From contig DASTPP010000344.1 of NCBI GenBank assembly GCA_035762175.1, forward strand, positions 1 through 64,000: a DNA stretch of 64,000 nucleotides, in the 5' to 3' direction. The translations under genes and the position numbers were made by a program. A model generated the notes under the pieces. The model was not told where the DNA came from. It searched no databases and saw only the letters and a list, made by a program, of their open reading frames with translations. Positions within the stretch are counted from its first letter, which is position 1. Each line of letters begins with the position of its first letter. Of this stretch, positions 1 to 9,159 are shown piece by piece. The DNA is from DASTPP01 sp035762175 (GTDB lineage: Bacteria > Myxococcota_A > Polyangia > Polyangiales > Polyangiaceae).

Positions 1-113
1 CTTCGGGCGAGCGAGCGAAGCGGCTCGCGGCGCGGGAGCCCGGCCCCAGCGAGGGCCGGGCTTTGCGCGCCGTTTCAACGGGTTAGACCGTGCCCCCGAC
101 TTCAGTCGGGGGC
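1..113. repeat. Hairpin-capped interspersed element, copy 1 (partial)
   Basis: This is the right-hand part of an element also seen at 48275-48488 and 50849-51126; its left end lies outside the window. Two perfect stems are visible. AGCCCGGCCC (37-46) pairs with GGGCCGGGCT (53-62) and is followed by a short T run, so it resembles a terminator. GCCCCCGACT (92-101) pairs with AGTCGGGGGC (104-113) across a TC loop. The stop codon and last codons of the transglutaminase gene (83-1021) lie inside this copy. Confidence 0.7.
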
Positions 114-1021
114 CCCGAAGGCGGCACCGGCTCGACGGTCACCTCGACCTTCAGGCTCTGGCCGCCGCCGCCGTGGATGACCCCGCGCAGCGGGGTGACG
201 TCGGCGAAGTCGCGGCCCCAGCCGAGGGTGATGTGCTCGACGCCGGGGGCGACGGCGTTGGTGGGGTCGAGCTCGAGCCAGCCCGAGCCGGGCACGAAGA
301 GGGCGACCCAGGCGTGCGAGGCGTCGGCGCCGACGAGGCGGGGCTTGCCGGGGGGCGGGCGGGTGAGCAGGTAGCCGCTGACGTAGCGGGCGGCGAGGCC
401 GACCGAGCGCAGGCACGAGACCATGAAGTGCGCGAAGTCTTGGCAGACGCCGCGGCGCTGGGCGAAGAAGCTCATCACGGAGGTCGAGACCGTGGTCGCC
501 TTCGGGTCGAACTCGAACTCGTCGTGAATGCGCGCCATCAGCGCCTCGGCCGCCGCGAGCACGGGGCGCCCGGGCGCGAAGCAGTCGGCCGAGAAGGCCC
601 GCAGGTCGCGCTTGACCCGGACGTGGCGCGACTCGTAGAGAAACATCGTCGCCGCGAGCGCGTCGGGCGCGGGGCGGCGGCCGGCGCGGAAGGCGAGCGC
701 CTCGCGCACGGCCTCCCACGGGGGGGTGGCCGCGGGGTCGGGGCGGGGGCGCGGGGTCAGCTCGACGAGCGAGCGGGCGGTGACGTCGAGCGCGTCGTGC
801 GACGACTCGATCGCGAGCTGCACGGTGGCGTTGCCGAACGCGTCTTCGGCCTCGTAGCGCTCGGCGGGCTCGGGGTCGATGGCGATCGCATGCCGCAAGA
901 CCCGCTGGTGCGGCGTCGCGCGCGGCGACAGGTGCAGCTGCTGGTACGAGACGACGACCGGCGCCGAGTAGCGGTAGGCCGTGCGGTGCTCGACCCGGTA
1001 GCGGCGCGCTTCGGCCGTCAC
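83..1021 (-). CDS. Transglutaminase-like cysteine protease family protein (short form)
   Basis: A 312-residue protein with the bacterial transglutaminase N-terminal beta domain (about 1-95), then a papain-fold transglutaminase core. The catalytic Cys is in RRGVCQDFAHF (about residue 193), the His in ASHAWVAL (about 236) and the Asp in ELDPTN (about 251), so the triad is complete. The GTG start overlaps the TGA of the upstream ATP-grasp gene as GTGA, implying translational coupling. The family hydrolyses or transfers amide bonds in peptides, and its members sit with ATP-grasp/alpha-E and DUF2126 proteins in a predicted peptide-ligation and processing system; no substrate is known. The last residues (about PPTEVGGTV) are encoded by a dispersed repeat hairpin, so the natural C-terminus may have been altered. 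Confidence 0.93.
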   Translation of the reverse strand: MTAEARRYRVEHRTAYRYSAPVVVSYQQLHLSPRATPHQRVLRHAIAIDPEPAERYEAEDAFGNATVQLAIESSHDALDVTARSLVELTPRPRPDPAATPPWEAVREALAFRAGRRPAPDALAATMFLYESRHVRVKRDLRAFSADCFAPGRPVLAAAEALMARIHDEFEFDPKATTVSTSVMSFFAQRRGVCQDFAHFMVSCLRSVGLAARYVSGYLLTRPPPGKPRLVGADASHAWVALFVPGSGWLELDPTNAVAPGVEHITLGWGRDFADVTPLRGVIHGGGGQSLKVEVTVEPVPPSGPPTEVGGTV

Positions 1022-3576
1022 GAGAGCGCCGAGGGGGTGAGGGTGTCGGCGTGGACGAAGAAGCGGCGCGCGAGCTCGTCGGAGAGCGCGTAGGCGAAGC
1101 GCTCGCAGGCCGCGAGCTCGTCGGCGAGGGCCCGGGCGGCCGCGGCCAGGCCCGGCGGGGCGGCGGCGGGCGCGCGGGCCGAGGCGGGCGGCGTGTTCGT
1201 CGAGGCGGGGGGCGCCTCGTCGAGCGCGCCGAGGTCGAACGAGCGCAGGGCCTCGAGCCGGGCGCGCGGATCGCTCTCGGGGCGGAAGCCGAGCTGCCCC
1301 TCGAGCTCGTCGACCTCGCGGGCGAGGGCGTCGAGCTGGAAGCAGACGGCGTGCGGGTTCGACTCGTCGAGCACGAGCAGGTCGAGCACGGGCAGAAGCT
1401 CGGGCTGGCGCTGGTAGCGGGCGCGGTACGTGATCGAGCTGTTCTGGATCTCGAGGAGCGCGCCGAGCGCGGCGGTGCGCGCGGGCTCGGGGCGCAGGAG
1501 CACGCGGGCGATGACGGCGGACGAGGCGGCGAGCCGCTCGAGCCTTCGGCCGGTGACGAGGAAGCGCCAGGCCTCGTCGCGCGTCATGTCGTCGAGGGCG
1601 TAGCCGGCGAGGGCGGTGCAGGACGAGACGACGCGGTCGAGGGCGCCGAGCGCGGCCTCGAGGCCCTCGGGGGGGCGCTCGCGCGGGCGGGCGAGCTGCT
1701 GCACGGTGTGCCAGTTGTCGACCGAGATGCGCTCGCGCAGCTGGGCGGCGCAGCGGTGCAGGCGCGAGGTGTTGGCGACGACGCCGTTCTCGGCGCGCGG
1801 GTCGAAGGCGGCGGCGAGCAGCCACTCGTCGGGGTTCGGCCCGTCGGCCGCGCCCGCCGCGCCCCCGGGCGAGGTCTCGCGCACGCCGGCCTCTTCGCAG
1901 AGCGACACGAGCACCTCGAGCTCGTCGGCGAGCTCGGGGTCGCCCTCGACGAGGCGCGCGGCGGCGGTGCGCAAGAGGCGCGCGACGCCCTCGAGGCGCG
2001 CTTCGTACCGGCCCATCCAAAAGAGGTTCTCGGCCGCGCGCGAGGGCGCGAAGCGGTCGCCGCGGGCGAGGTCGCGCACGCCGAGGCGCGGCTGCAGCAG
2101 GCTCTCCCAGTGGGGGTCGGGGGCGCCGAGCACCCAGGTGTCTTTGCTCGAGCCGCCGCGCTGCATGCTGATGGCCTCGGCGCCCCCGTGCGGCGCGACC
2201 CGCGTCAGGCCGCCCGGCATCACCTGGTAGCCGTCGGGGGTCGCGACCGCGTACAGGCGGAGGCCGACCATGCGCGGCTCGAAGCGCCCGCGCTCGTCCG
2301 ACCAGGTCGGCGCCTGCGAGAGCTTGACCCACTCTTGCGCGACGTAGGCGTGCGGCGTCGCGCGCAGCCGGTCGACGAGCTGCGCCCGCCCCGCGCGGTC
2401 GAGCGCGTGCCCGAAGGTCGGCCCGAGCCCCATCGAGGGGAAGGCCGCCTTGATGACGAGCTCGGGCACGTGCTCGGCCACGTAGTCGAGCGCGGGCGGC
2501 TCGCCGCACCACCAGGTCGCCACCGAGGGCAGCGCGAGCTCTTCGCCCAGCAGGGCCCGGCAGATGCCGGGCAGGAAGCCCTGCACCCCCGGGCCCTCGA
2601 GCACGCCGGAGCCGAGCGCGTTGGCGACCAGCACGTTGCCCGCGCGCGCCGCGGCGAGCAGCCCCGGCACCCCGAGCGCCGAGTCGCTGCGCAGCTCGGC
2701 CGGGTCGCAGTACTCGTCGTCGAGCCGGCGCAGGAGCACGTGCACGCGGTGCAGGCCCCGCAGCGTCTTCAGGTAGAGCCGCTTGCCCCGCACCGTCAAG
2801 TCGGACCCTTCGACCAGCGCGAAGCCGAGGTAGCGCGCGAGCAGCACGTGCTCGAAGTACGTCTCGTTCAGGGGCCCGGGCGTCAAAAGGGCGATGGTCG
2901 GCGCCCCGTCGCCCGCGGGGGCGAGCGCGGCGAGCTCTTGCTGCAGCGTGCGGAAGAAGCGCGAGAGCCGCTGCACGCCCATCGCCCGGAAGGCGCCGCC
3001 GTAGAGCGGCGCGACGATGAGCCGGTTCTGCAGGGCGTAGCCCGCCCCCGAGGGCCCCTGCGTCCGGTCGTCCATCACCCACCAGTGCCCGTCGGGCGAG
3101 CGCGCGACGTCGCAGCCGTACAGGTGAAGATACACGCCCCCCGGCGGCGTGACCCCGCGGCAGGGCCAGAGGTAGTTGTGGTGGCCGTAGACGAGCGCCG
3201 GCGGCAAGAGCCCCTCGGCGAGCAGGCGGCCCGGCCCGTAGAGGTCGGCGAGCACGGCGTCGAGCAGCCGGGCGCGCTGCGCGACGCCGCGCGAGAGCTT
3301 GCGCCACTCGTCGGCGCCGAGCACGAGCGGCAGCTGGTCGAGCGCCCAGGGCCGGTCTTTGCCCTTGGGGTCGGCGTAGATGTTGTAGGTGACGCCGTCT
3401 TGCTCGACCGCGCGCCGCACGGTGCGCGCGCGCCGGGCGAACTCGCCCTCGCCCGCGTCGGCGAGCAGCTGCGCGACGCGCGCCCAGTGCGGCCGGGGCC
3501 GCCCGTCGGGCGTGCAGGCCTCGTCGTAGCGGCCCCCGGGCGGCGCGTAGCCCGGGGTCAGGAGGGCGGCGGGCAT
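1018..3576 (-). CDS. Circularly permuted ATP-grasp / alpha-E fusion protein
   Basis: An 852-residue fusion of two proteins that are often separate. Residues 1 to about 485 form a circularly permuted ATP-grasp type 2 domain (former DUF404/DUF407), with DGVTYNIYADPKGKDRPW, the VMDDRTQGPSGAGYALQNR region and TPGPLNETYFEH. Residues about 500-850 form an alpha-E domain (former DUF403), beginning near FAPSRAAENLFWMGRYEARLE. Family knowledge predicts an ATP-dependent peptide or amide ligase with a helical partner. The gene starts 18 bases after the DUF2126 gene and its stop overlaps the next transglutaminase start by 4 bases, so the three genes form one operon. The biochemical product is not established. 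Confidence 0.93.
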   Translation of the reverse strand: MPAALLTPGYAPPGGRYDEACTPDGRPRPHWARVAQLLADAGEGEFARRARTVRRAVEQDGVTYNIYADPKGKDRPWALDQLPLVLGADEWRKLSRGVAQRARLLDAVLADLYGPGRLLAEGLLPPALVYGHHNYLWPCRGVTPPGGVYLHLYGCDVARSPDGHWWVMDDRTQGPSGAGYALQNRLIVAPLYGGAFRAMGVQRLSRFFRTLQQELAALAPAGDGAPTIALLTPGPLNETYFEHVLLARYLGFALVEGSDLTVRGKRLYLKTLRGLHRVHVLLRRLDDEYCDPAELRSDSALGVPGLLAAARAGNVLVANALGSGVLEGPGVQGFLPGICRALLGEELALPSVATWWCGEPPALDYVAEHVPELVIKAAFPSMGLGPTFGHALDRAGRAQLVDRLRATPHAYVAQEWVKLSQAPTWSDERGRFEPRMVGLRLYAVATPDGYQVMPGGLTRVAPHGGAEAISMQRGGSSKDTWVLGAPDPHWESLLQPRLGVRDLARGDRFAPSRAAENLFWMGRYEARLEGVARLLRTAAARLVEGDPELADELEVLVSLCEEAGVRETSPGGAAGAADGPNPDEWLLAAAFDPRAENGVVANTSRLHRCAAQLRERISVDNWHTVQQLARPRERPPEGLEAALGALDRVVSSCTALAGYALDDMTRDEAWRFLVTGRRLERLAASSAVIARVLLRPEPARTAALGALLEIQNSSITYRARYQRQPELLPVLDLLVLDESNPHAVCFQLDALAREVDELEGQLGFRPESDPRARLEALRSFDLGALDEAPPASTNTPPASARAPAAAPPGLAAAARALADELAACERFAYALSDELARRFFVHADTLTPSALS

Positions 3577-3594
3577 CCGGTGGTGGCGGGAAGG

Positions 3595-6500
3595 CTACAG
3601 GCTTCGCAGGTCGAGCGTGAACGGAAATTCGGCGGGGGCGCGCGGCGCGCCCGGCTCGAGCCGGCCGGGCGTGTGGCCCAGGCGGAAGAAGCGCGAGAGC
3701 CGCCGCCCCTCGGCCTCGAAGGCGTTGACCGGGAAGGCGTCGTAGCTGCGGCCGCCCGGGTGGGCGACGTGGTACTCGCAGCCGCCGAGGCTGCGGCCCG
3801 TCCAGAGGTCGACCAGGTCGAAGGTGAGGGGCGCGTGCACGCCGATCGTGGGGTGCAGCGCCGAGGGCGGCCGCCACGCCCGGTAGCGCACCCCCGCCAC
3901 GGCCTCGCCCGCCCGGCCCGTCGGCCGCAGCGGCAGGGGCTCGCCGTTGACCGTCACCGCGTAGCGGTCGGGCGAGAGGCCCGTCGCCTTCACCTGCAGC
4001 CGCTCGACCGACGAGTCGACGTAGCGCGCCGTGCCGCCGGGCGCGCCCTCTTCGCCGAGCACCGGCCAGGGCTCGAGCGCGCCGCGCAGCTCGAGCTCGA
4101 CGCCGCGCGCGGCGTAGTCACCATACTTCGGAAAACGGAACTCGAAGTGCGGCGCGAACCAGGCGTCGTCGAAGGGGTAGCCGGCCTCGCGCAGCTCGCC
4201 GAGCACGTCGCCGAAGTCTTGCCCGACGAAGTGCGGCAAGAGGAAGCGGTCGTGCAGCTCGGTGCCCCAGCGCACGAGCCGCGCGGGCGCGAAGGGCTCG
4301 CGCCAGAAGCGGGCGACGAGCGCGCGCAAGAGCAGCTGCTGGGCGAGGCTCATGCGGGCGTGCGGCGGCATCTCGAAGGCCCGCAGCTCGAGCAGCCCGA
4401 GCCGCCCCGCCGCGCCCTCGGGCGCGTAGAGCTTGTCGATGCAGAACTCGGCCCGGTGCGTGTTGCCCGTCACGTCGACGAGCAAATTGCGCAAGAGCCG
4501 GTCGACCAGCCAGGGCGGGCACGCGCCCTCGCCCCCGGGGCCCGCCGCACGCCGCCCCATCTGCCGGAACGCGATCTCGAGCTCGTACACGCTGTCGTGG
4601 CGCGCCTCGTCGACCCGCGGCGCCTGCGAGGTCGGCCCGATGAAGAGGCCCGAGAACAGGTACGAGAGCGAGGGGTGCTGGTGCCAGTAGCTCACCACGC
4701 TGCGCAAGAGGTCGGGCCGCCGCAGCCAGGGCGAGTCGGCCGGCGTCGCCCCGCCCAGCACGAAGTGGTTGCCGCCGCCGGTGCCGGCATGCCGGCCGTC
4801 GAGCAGGAACTTCTCGCCCGCCAGCCGCGACGCGCGCGCCGCCTCGTAGAGAAAGGTCGTGCGCTCGACCAGCTCGCGCCAGCCCGAGGCCGGGTGCACG
4901 TTCACCTCGACGACGCCCGGGTCGGGCGTCACCCGGAACTGCGCGAGCCGCGCGTCGCGCGGCGGCTCGTAGCCCTCGAGCAGCACGGGCTGCCCCATCG
5001 CCTCGGCCGTCGCCTCGATCGCCGCGACGAGCTCGAGGTAGTCTTCGAGCCGCTCGACCGGCGGCATGAAGACGTAAAGCACGCCGCCCCGCGCCTCCGC
5101 GCACATCGCCGTGCGCGTCACCCACGCCGCGCTCTCGCCCGGCCCCGGCGCCCGGTCGACGTCGGGCTCGGCCCACCCCGCCCCCCGCGCCGACGCGCGC
5201 CCCCCCTGCCCCGCCCCCGCAACGCCACGCCCGGCCCGCTCGGCGCCCGCCCCGCCCGCCTCCGGCCCGCCGAGGGCCCGCTCGCCCGCCCCGCCCGCCT
5301 CCGGCCCGCCGAGGGCCCGCTCGCTCGCCCCGCCCGGCGGGCCCGGCCGCTGGCGCCGCAGCTCGGCGGGCGGCGCGAGCGGCGCGCGGGGCGCCCAGGG
5401 GTCTTGCGGGTAGATCGGGGCGCGATCGGCCTCGCTCGCCCAGGGCTGCGAGTCGAGCGGCAGCCGGTAGCCGAGCGGCGAGTCGCCGGGCACGAGGTAG
5501 CACCGCTCGCTGCGCAAAAACCAGGGGCCCGTCACCCACCCGCGGCCGCCGCGGCCGCGCGCGACCGGCAGCACGTGCCCCACGGGCCGGTCGAGGCCGC
5601 GGGTGAAGACGCGCATCAGCCGCTCGCGCTCGAGCGGGTCGTCGAGCTTCGCGTCGAAGGGGTCGACGTTCGCGGGCAGGCGCCGCTCGCGCCAGAGGTG
5701 GTAGAAGACGTCTTCGTAGGCCGCGAACGCGTGGCGCGGGTCGAGCCCGAGCCGCCCGGCGACGGCGCGCAAGAACGCGGCGGCCGTCGCCTCGGTCGCC
5801 CCCGAAGGGTTGGCCTCGTCGGCGACGAGCGCGTCGTTCTGCCAGATCGGCTCGCCGTCGACGCGCCAGAAGCAGTTGAGCGACCACCGCGGCAGCTGCT
5901 CGCCCGGGTACCACTTGCCCTGGCCGAAGTGCACGAGGCCCTTCGGGCCGTAGCGCCGGCGCGCCCGGTGGTAGAGGGCGGCGGCGAGCGTCCGCTTGGT
6001 CGGGCCGAGGGCGGCGGTGTTCCACTCGGCGCCGTCGGGGTCGTCGACGCTGACGAAGGTCGGCTCGCCGCCCATGGTCAGCCGCACGTCGCCCCGCGCG
6101 AGGTCGGCGTCGACCGCGTCGCCGAGCGCCTCGATCGCGCGCCACTGCTCTTCGGTGTAGGGCTTGGTCACGCGCGGCGCCTCGCGCGCTCGCACCACCG
6201 TCATCTCGTGCGAGAAGTCGACCTCGCACTCGTCGAGCGAGCCCGTGATGGGCGCGGCCGAGCCGGGCTCGGGGCTGCAGGCGAGCGGCAGGTGGCCCTC
6301 GCCCGCGAGCAGGCCCGAGGTCGGGTCGAGCCCGACCCAGCCCGCGCCCGGCAGGTACACCTCGGCCCACGCGTGCAGGTCGGCGAAGTCGGCGCTCGGG
6401 CCCGAGGGGCCGTCGAGCGAGGGCGCGTCGGCCGCGAGCTGAATCAGGTACCCGCTCACGAAGCGCGCGGCGAGCCCGAGGTGCCGCAGGAGCTGCACCA

Positions 6501-7059
6501 AGAGCCACCCCGAGTCGCGGCACGACCCCGAGCCCTTCGTCAGCGTCTCTTCGGGCGTCTGCACCCCCGGCTCGTGCCGGATCACGTACTCGACCTCGCC
6601 CGCGAGCCGCTTGTTCAGCTCGAAGAGGAACGCCACGCTCCGCTCTCGCTCGCGCGGCACCCCGCGCAGGTAGCGCTCGAAGCGCGGCGTCAGCGGCCCC
6701 GCCGCGAGGTAGGGCGCGAGCTCGGCCCGCAGCGCCGGCTCGTACCCGAAGGGGAAGCGCTCGGCGCTCGGCTCGAGGAAGAAGTCGAAGGGGTTGATGA
6801 CCGCGAGCTCGGCGACCAAGTCGACGTCGACGACGAACTCGCGCGTCTTCTTCGGGAAGACCAGGCGCGCCAGGTAGTTCGACTGCGGGTCTTGCTGCCA
6901 GTTGATGAAGTGCTCGTCCGGCGTCACGCCGAGCGAGTACGCGACCACCCGCGTCCGGCAATGCGGCGCCGGGCGCAGGCGGACGACCTGCGGCCCGAGC
7001 GCCACCGGGCGGTCATAGCGGTAGCGGGTGACGTGGCGGAGGGCGACGTGAACGGACAT
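3595..7059 (-). CDS. Transglutaminase / DUF2126 protein
   Basis: An 1154-residue protein and first gene of the operon. Residues 1-280 are a transglutaminase module with N-terminal beta domain. Its triad is Cys in GSGSCRDSGW (about 180), His in DLHAWAEVYLPG (about 228) and Asp in GLDPTSG (about 244). Residues about 320-1150 are the large DUF2126 (COG4196) domain, recognised by LTMGGEPTFVSVDDPDG, GQGKWYPGEQLPRW and RHAGTGGGNHFVLGG. The size fits the family's usual 1100 residues. An Ala/Gly-rich insertion at about residues 565-635 contains a perfect 39-bp tandem duplication (5245-5322), probably a surface loop. The ATG start is the first Met before the conserved VALRHVTRYRYDRPV. Confidence 0.94.
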   Translation of the reverse strand: MSVHVALRHVTRYRYDRPVALGPQVVRLRPAPHCRTRVVAYSLGVTPDEHFINWQQDPQSNYLARLVFPKKTREFVVDVDLVAELAVINPFDFFLEPSAERFPFGYEPALRAELAPYLAAGPLTPRFERYLRGVPRERERSVAFLFELNKRLAGEVEYVIRHEPGVQTPEETLTKGSGSCRDSGWLLVQLLRHLGLAARFVSGYLIQLAADAPSLDGPSGPSADFADLHAWAEVYLPGAGWVGLDPTSGLLAGEGHLPLACSPEPGSAAPITGSLDECEVDFSHEMTVVRAREAPRVTKPYTEEQWRAIEALGDAVDADLARGDVRLTMGGEPTFVSVDDPDGAEWNTAALGPTKRTLAAALYHRARRRYGPKGLVHFGQGKWYPGEQLPRWSLNCFWRVDGEPIWQNDALVADEANPSGATEATAAAFLRAVAGRLGLDPRHAFAAYEDVFYHLWRERRLPANVDPFDAKLDDPLERERLMRVFTRGLDRPVGHVLPVARGRGGRGWVTGPWFLRSERCYLVPGDSPLGYRLPLDSQPWASEADRAPIYPQDPWAPRAPLAPPAELRRQRPGPPGGASERALGGPEAGGAGERALGGPEAGGAGAERAGRGVAGAGQGGRASARGAGWAEPDVDRAPGPGESAAWVTRTAMCAEARGGVLYVFMPPVERLEDYLELVAAIEATAEAMGQPVLLEGYEPPRDARLAQFRVTPDPGVVEVNVHPASGWRELVERTTFLYEAARASRLAGEKFLLDGRHAGTGGGNHFVLGGATPADSPWLRRPDLLRSVVSYWHQHPSLSYLFSGLFIGPTSQAPRVDEARHDSVYELEIAFRQMGRRAAGPGGEGACPPWLVDRLLRNLLVDVTGNTHRAEFCIDKLYAPEGAAGRLGLLELRAFEMPPHARMSLAQQLLLRALVARFWREPFAPARLVRWGTELHDRFLLPHFVGQDFGDVLGELREAGYPFDDAWFAPHFEFRFPKYGDYAARGVELELRGALEPWPVLGEEGAPGGTARYVDSSVERLQVKATGLSPDRYAVTVNGEPLPLRPTGRAGEAVAGVRYRAWRPPSALHPTIGVHAPLTFDLVDLWTGRSLGGCEYHVAHPGGRSYDAFPVNAFEAEGRRLSRFFRLGHTPGRLEPGAPRAPAEFPFTLDLRSL
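5245..5322. repeat. 39-bp perfect in-frame tandem duplication
   Basis: Two identical 39-base units (5245-5283 and 5284-5322) lie inside the DUF2126 gene. Each encodes the same 13 residues, ERALGGPEAGGAG on the minus strand, so the duplication keeps frame and lengthens a low-complexity loop. Confidence 0.9.
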
Positions 7060-7235
7060 GGCGCGCGCGGGCTCGTCGGGAAAAGGGGGCCCACCTTATA
7101 TCGCCGCCCTGCGTCAATTTCGACGCCGCCGAGCAAAACCCGGCCCGACCACCCTGCCACAGGCCCCCGCCATCACGCCCCACGGGCCCCAGCCCCTGCC
7201 GACGCGGCCCGACCAGCCCCCCGTCAGGCGGCCTG

Positions 7236-7387
7236 CTCCCGGCGGGCTGGCCTTTCAGCCGCCGCCTCCCGGCGGGCTGGCCCTTCCGCCGGCCGCCTCC
7301 CAGCGGGCTGGCCTTTCAGCCGCCACCTCCCGGCGGGCTGGCCCTTCCGCCGGCCGCCTCACCGCGGGCTGGCCCTTCGGGCGGCGC
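7236..7387. repeat. Alternating 30/31-bp tandem repeat in intergenic region
   Basis: The gap between the divergent DUF2126 gene (start 7059) and zinc peptidase gene (start 7494) contains units beginning CTCCCGGCGGGCTGGCC. They alternate between a 30-base type ending TTTCAGCCGCC and a 31-base type ending CTTCCGCCGGCC (7236, 7266, 7297, 7327, 7358), giving a 61-base higher-order period. A decayed sixth unit follows to about 7415. Because 61 is not a multiple of three, the repeat is not a coding repeat. I see no other feature in 7060-7493. Confidence 0.85.
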
Positions 7388-7493
7388 CCTCTCGACGGGC
7401 CAGCCCTTTGCATGAGGCGGAGCGAGCGGCCCCGCCCTTGGGCGCCCGGGCCCCGGACGCGAGGCCCGCCGGCGCCGCCGACGAACCCGAGCC

Positions 7494-8648
7494 ATGAAGA
7501 TCTTTCACTGCGACCACTGCGACAACTTGGTCTTCTTCGAGAACGTCCGCTGCCTGCGCTGCGACCACGCGCTCGCGTACCTGCCCGACCTCGGCTTCAT
7601 GGGCTCGCTCGAGCCCGCGGGCGAGGGCGTCTGGCACTCGCCCCACGAGCGGGCCAAAGGTCGAAGCTGGCGGCTCTGCGCCAACTACGACCGCGAGAAC
7701 GTCTGCAACTGGGCGGTGCCGTCGGGCGATCCGAGCCCGCTCTGCTCGTCCTGCCGGCTGACGCGGGTCATTCCCGACCTCTCGGTGCCGGGCAACCGCG
7801 AGGCCTGGTACCGCCTCGAGGTGGCCAAGCGGCGCCTGGTCTATACGCTCCTGGCGCTCGGGCTGCCGCTCAAGACGCGCGACGAAGAGCCCGAGACCGG
7901 CCTCGCCTTCGAGTTCCTCGCGACCACCGCGGCCCCCGGCGCGGCGCCCGTGATGACGGGGCACGCCAACGGGGTCATCACGCTGAACATCGCCGAGGCC
8001 GACGACGCCGAGCGCGAGAAGCGGCGCGTCTCCTTGAAAGAGCCCTACCGCACGCTGCTCGGGCACTTCCGGCACGAGAGCGGCCACTATTACTGGGACC
8101 GCCTCATCGCCAACACGGGCCGCGTCGAGGCCTTCCGCGCGGCGTTCGGCGACGAGCGCGCCGACTACGCCGAGGCGCTCAAGAAGAACTACGCCGAGGG
8201 CCCGCCGCCCGACTGGCAGAAGCGCTTCATCAGCGCCTACGCCGCCTCGCACCCCTGGGAAGATTGGGCCGAGACCTGGGCGCACTACCTGCACCTCGTC
8301 GACACGCTCGAGACCGCCGCCGACTGCGGCCTCGCCCTGCGCCCCTCGCGCCCGATCGACCCCTCGGTGCAGGTGCGGCCGCCCGAGCGGGCGCCGAGCG
8401 CCTTCGACCGCATGCTGGCCGACTGGTACCCCGTCACCTACCTGCTCAACAACCTCAACCGGGGCCTCGGCCTCGCCGACGCGTACCCCTTCGTTCTCTC
8501 GCCCGAGGCGGTCGAAAAGCTGCGCTTCGTGCACGAGACCGTCGCCGCGCCGCGCGAGCAGAAGCAGGCCGGCCGCCCGGCCGAAAGGGCGCGGGCCGGC
8601 GCGACGAAGCGCCCCCCGCGCGCCCCGGGCAAGAGCCGGGCGGCGTAG
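7494..8648 (+). CDS. Zinc-ribbon and putative zinc-binding metallopeptidase
   Basis: A 384-residue protein. It begins with a zinc ribbon (C6-x2-C9 and C20-x2-C23) and carries further cysteines in the CSSC region near residue 85. The peptidase core has an HExxH motif in HFRHESGHYYWDRL (about residues 194-205) and the later DWAETWAHYLH (about 257-267), which probably supplies the third metal ligand. This matches the putative zinc-binding metallopeptidase family (Zn_peptidase_2), whose members often neighbour the transglutaminase/alpha-E genes seen here on the opposite strand. The basic tail, about residue 345 onward, is low complexity. It converges with the small gene at 8655, 6 bases away. Confidence 0.92.
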   Translation: MKIFHCDHCDNLVFFENVRCLRCDHALAYLPDLGFMGSLEPAGEGVWHSPHERAKGRSWRLCANYDRENVCNWAVPSGDPSPLCSSCRLTRVIPDLSVPGNREAWYRLEVAKRRLVYTLLALGLPLKTRDEEPETGLAFEFLATTAAPGAAPVMTGHANGVITLNIAEADDAEREKRRVSLKEPYRTLLGHFRHESGHYYWDRLIANTGRVEAFRAAFGDERADYAEALKKNYAEGPPPDWQKRFISAYAASHPWEDWAETWAHYLHLVDTLETAADCGLALRPSRPIDPSVQVRPPERAPSAFDRMLADWYPVTYLLNNLNRGLGLADAYPFVLSPEAVEKLRFVHETVAAPREQKQAGRPAERARAGATKRPPRAPGKSRAA

Positions 8649-8654
8649 GCCCGC

Positions 8655-9032
8655 TCAGCCGCCGTCTTTCGCCGGCGCGTCGCCCGGGGGCAGCCCGATG
8701 AAGCGCGGGGCCTCGATCGGGCGCGAGGGCGAGGCCCCGCCGGCCGAGGGCTCGACGAGGCCGCCCTCGAGGCACTCGTCGATCGTCTCGGCCCAGAGCA
8801 CCATTCTCTGGACGGCCGCCATGCCGTCGGGGCCCGCGGCCTCGGCCGCCGCGATGAAGTGGGCGAGCAGCGTCGTGACGAGGGGCGAGCTCTCGGCGTC
8901 GCCGAGCATCGCGTCGTGCTGGCTCTTCAGCGACGAGAGGCTCAGCTCGCCGCCCTCGAGGCCCTCGATGAGCGCGAGCACCTCGTCGGCCTCTTTTTCG
9001 GACAACACCCCGATGTCTCGAAGGAAATCCAT
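8655..9032 (-). CDS. Hypothetical small helical protein downstream of CHAT gene
   Basis: A 125-residue acidic protein I do not recognise. Residues 1-85 look all-helical (MDFLRDIGVLSEKEADEVL, then ALIEGLEGGELSLSSLKSQ). The last 35 residues are Gly/Pro-rich and probably disordered. It has no signal peptide or membrane segment, so it is probably cytoplasmic. It lies 127 bases downstream of the CHAT gene on the same strand and may be co-transcribed with it. A purine-rich GAGGAGG lies about 20 bases before the ATG, too far for a standard ribosome site. Any link to CHAT function is positional only. Confidence 0.7.
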   Translation of the reverse strand: MDFLRDIGVLSEKEADEVLALIEGLEGGELSLSSLKSQHDAMLGDAESSPLVTTLLAHFIAAAEAAGPDGMAAVQRMVLWAETIDECLEGGLVEPSAGGASPSRPIEAPRFIGLPPGDAPAKDGG

Positions 9033-9159
9033 GCGCGATGACGCCGTCCCTCGCCTCCTCTCTCTATCGCCCGAAACCTAGACGGTTACCATGGCCATTT
9101 TTCGCTGGCGCTGGTTTGTCCCCCCGAACCCGAGGCGACGGGCGATTCGAGCGCCGAAC

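Noticed and set aside
7236..7415. Possible CRISPR array
   Set aside because: Units are contiguous with no unique spacers, and no cas genes are nearby.
1051..7497. A 2148-codon open frame on the plus strand, and similar frames over 1000 codons elsewhere
   Set aside because: It is antisense to the transglutaminase and ATP-grasp genes, is Arg/Ala/Glu low complexity throughout and shows no domain. Very high GC removes stops from non-coding frames.
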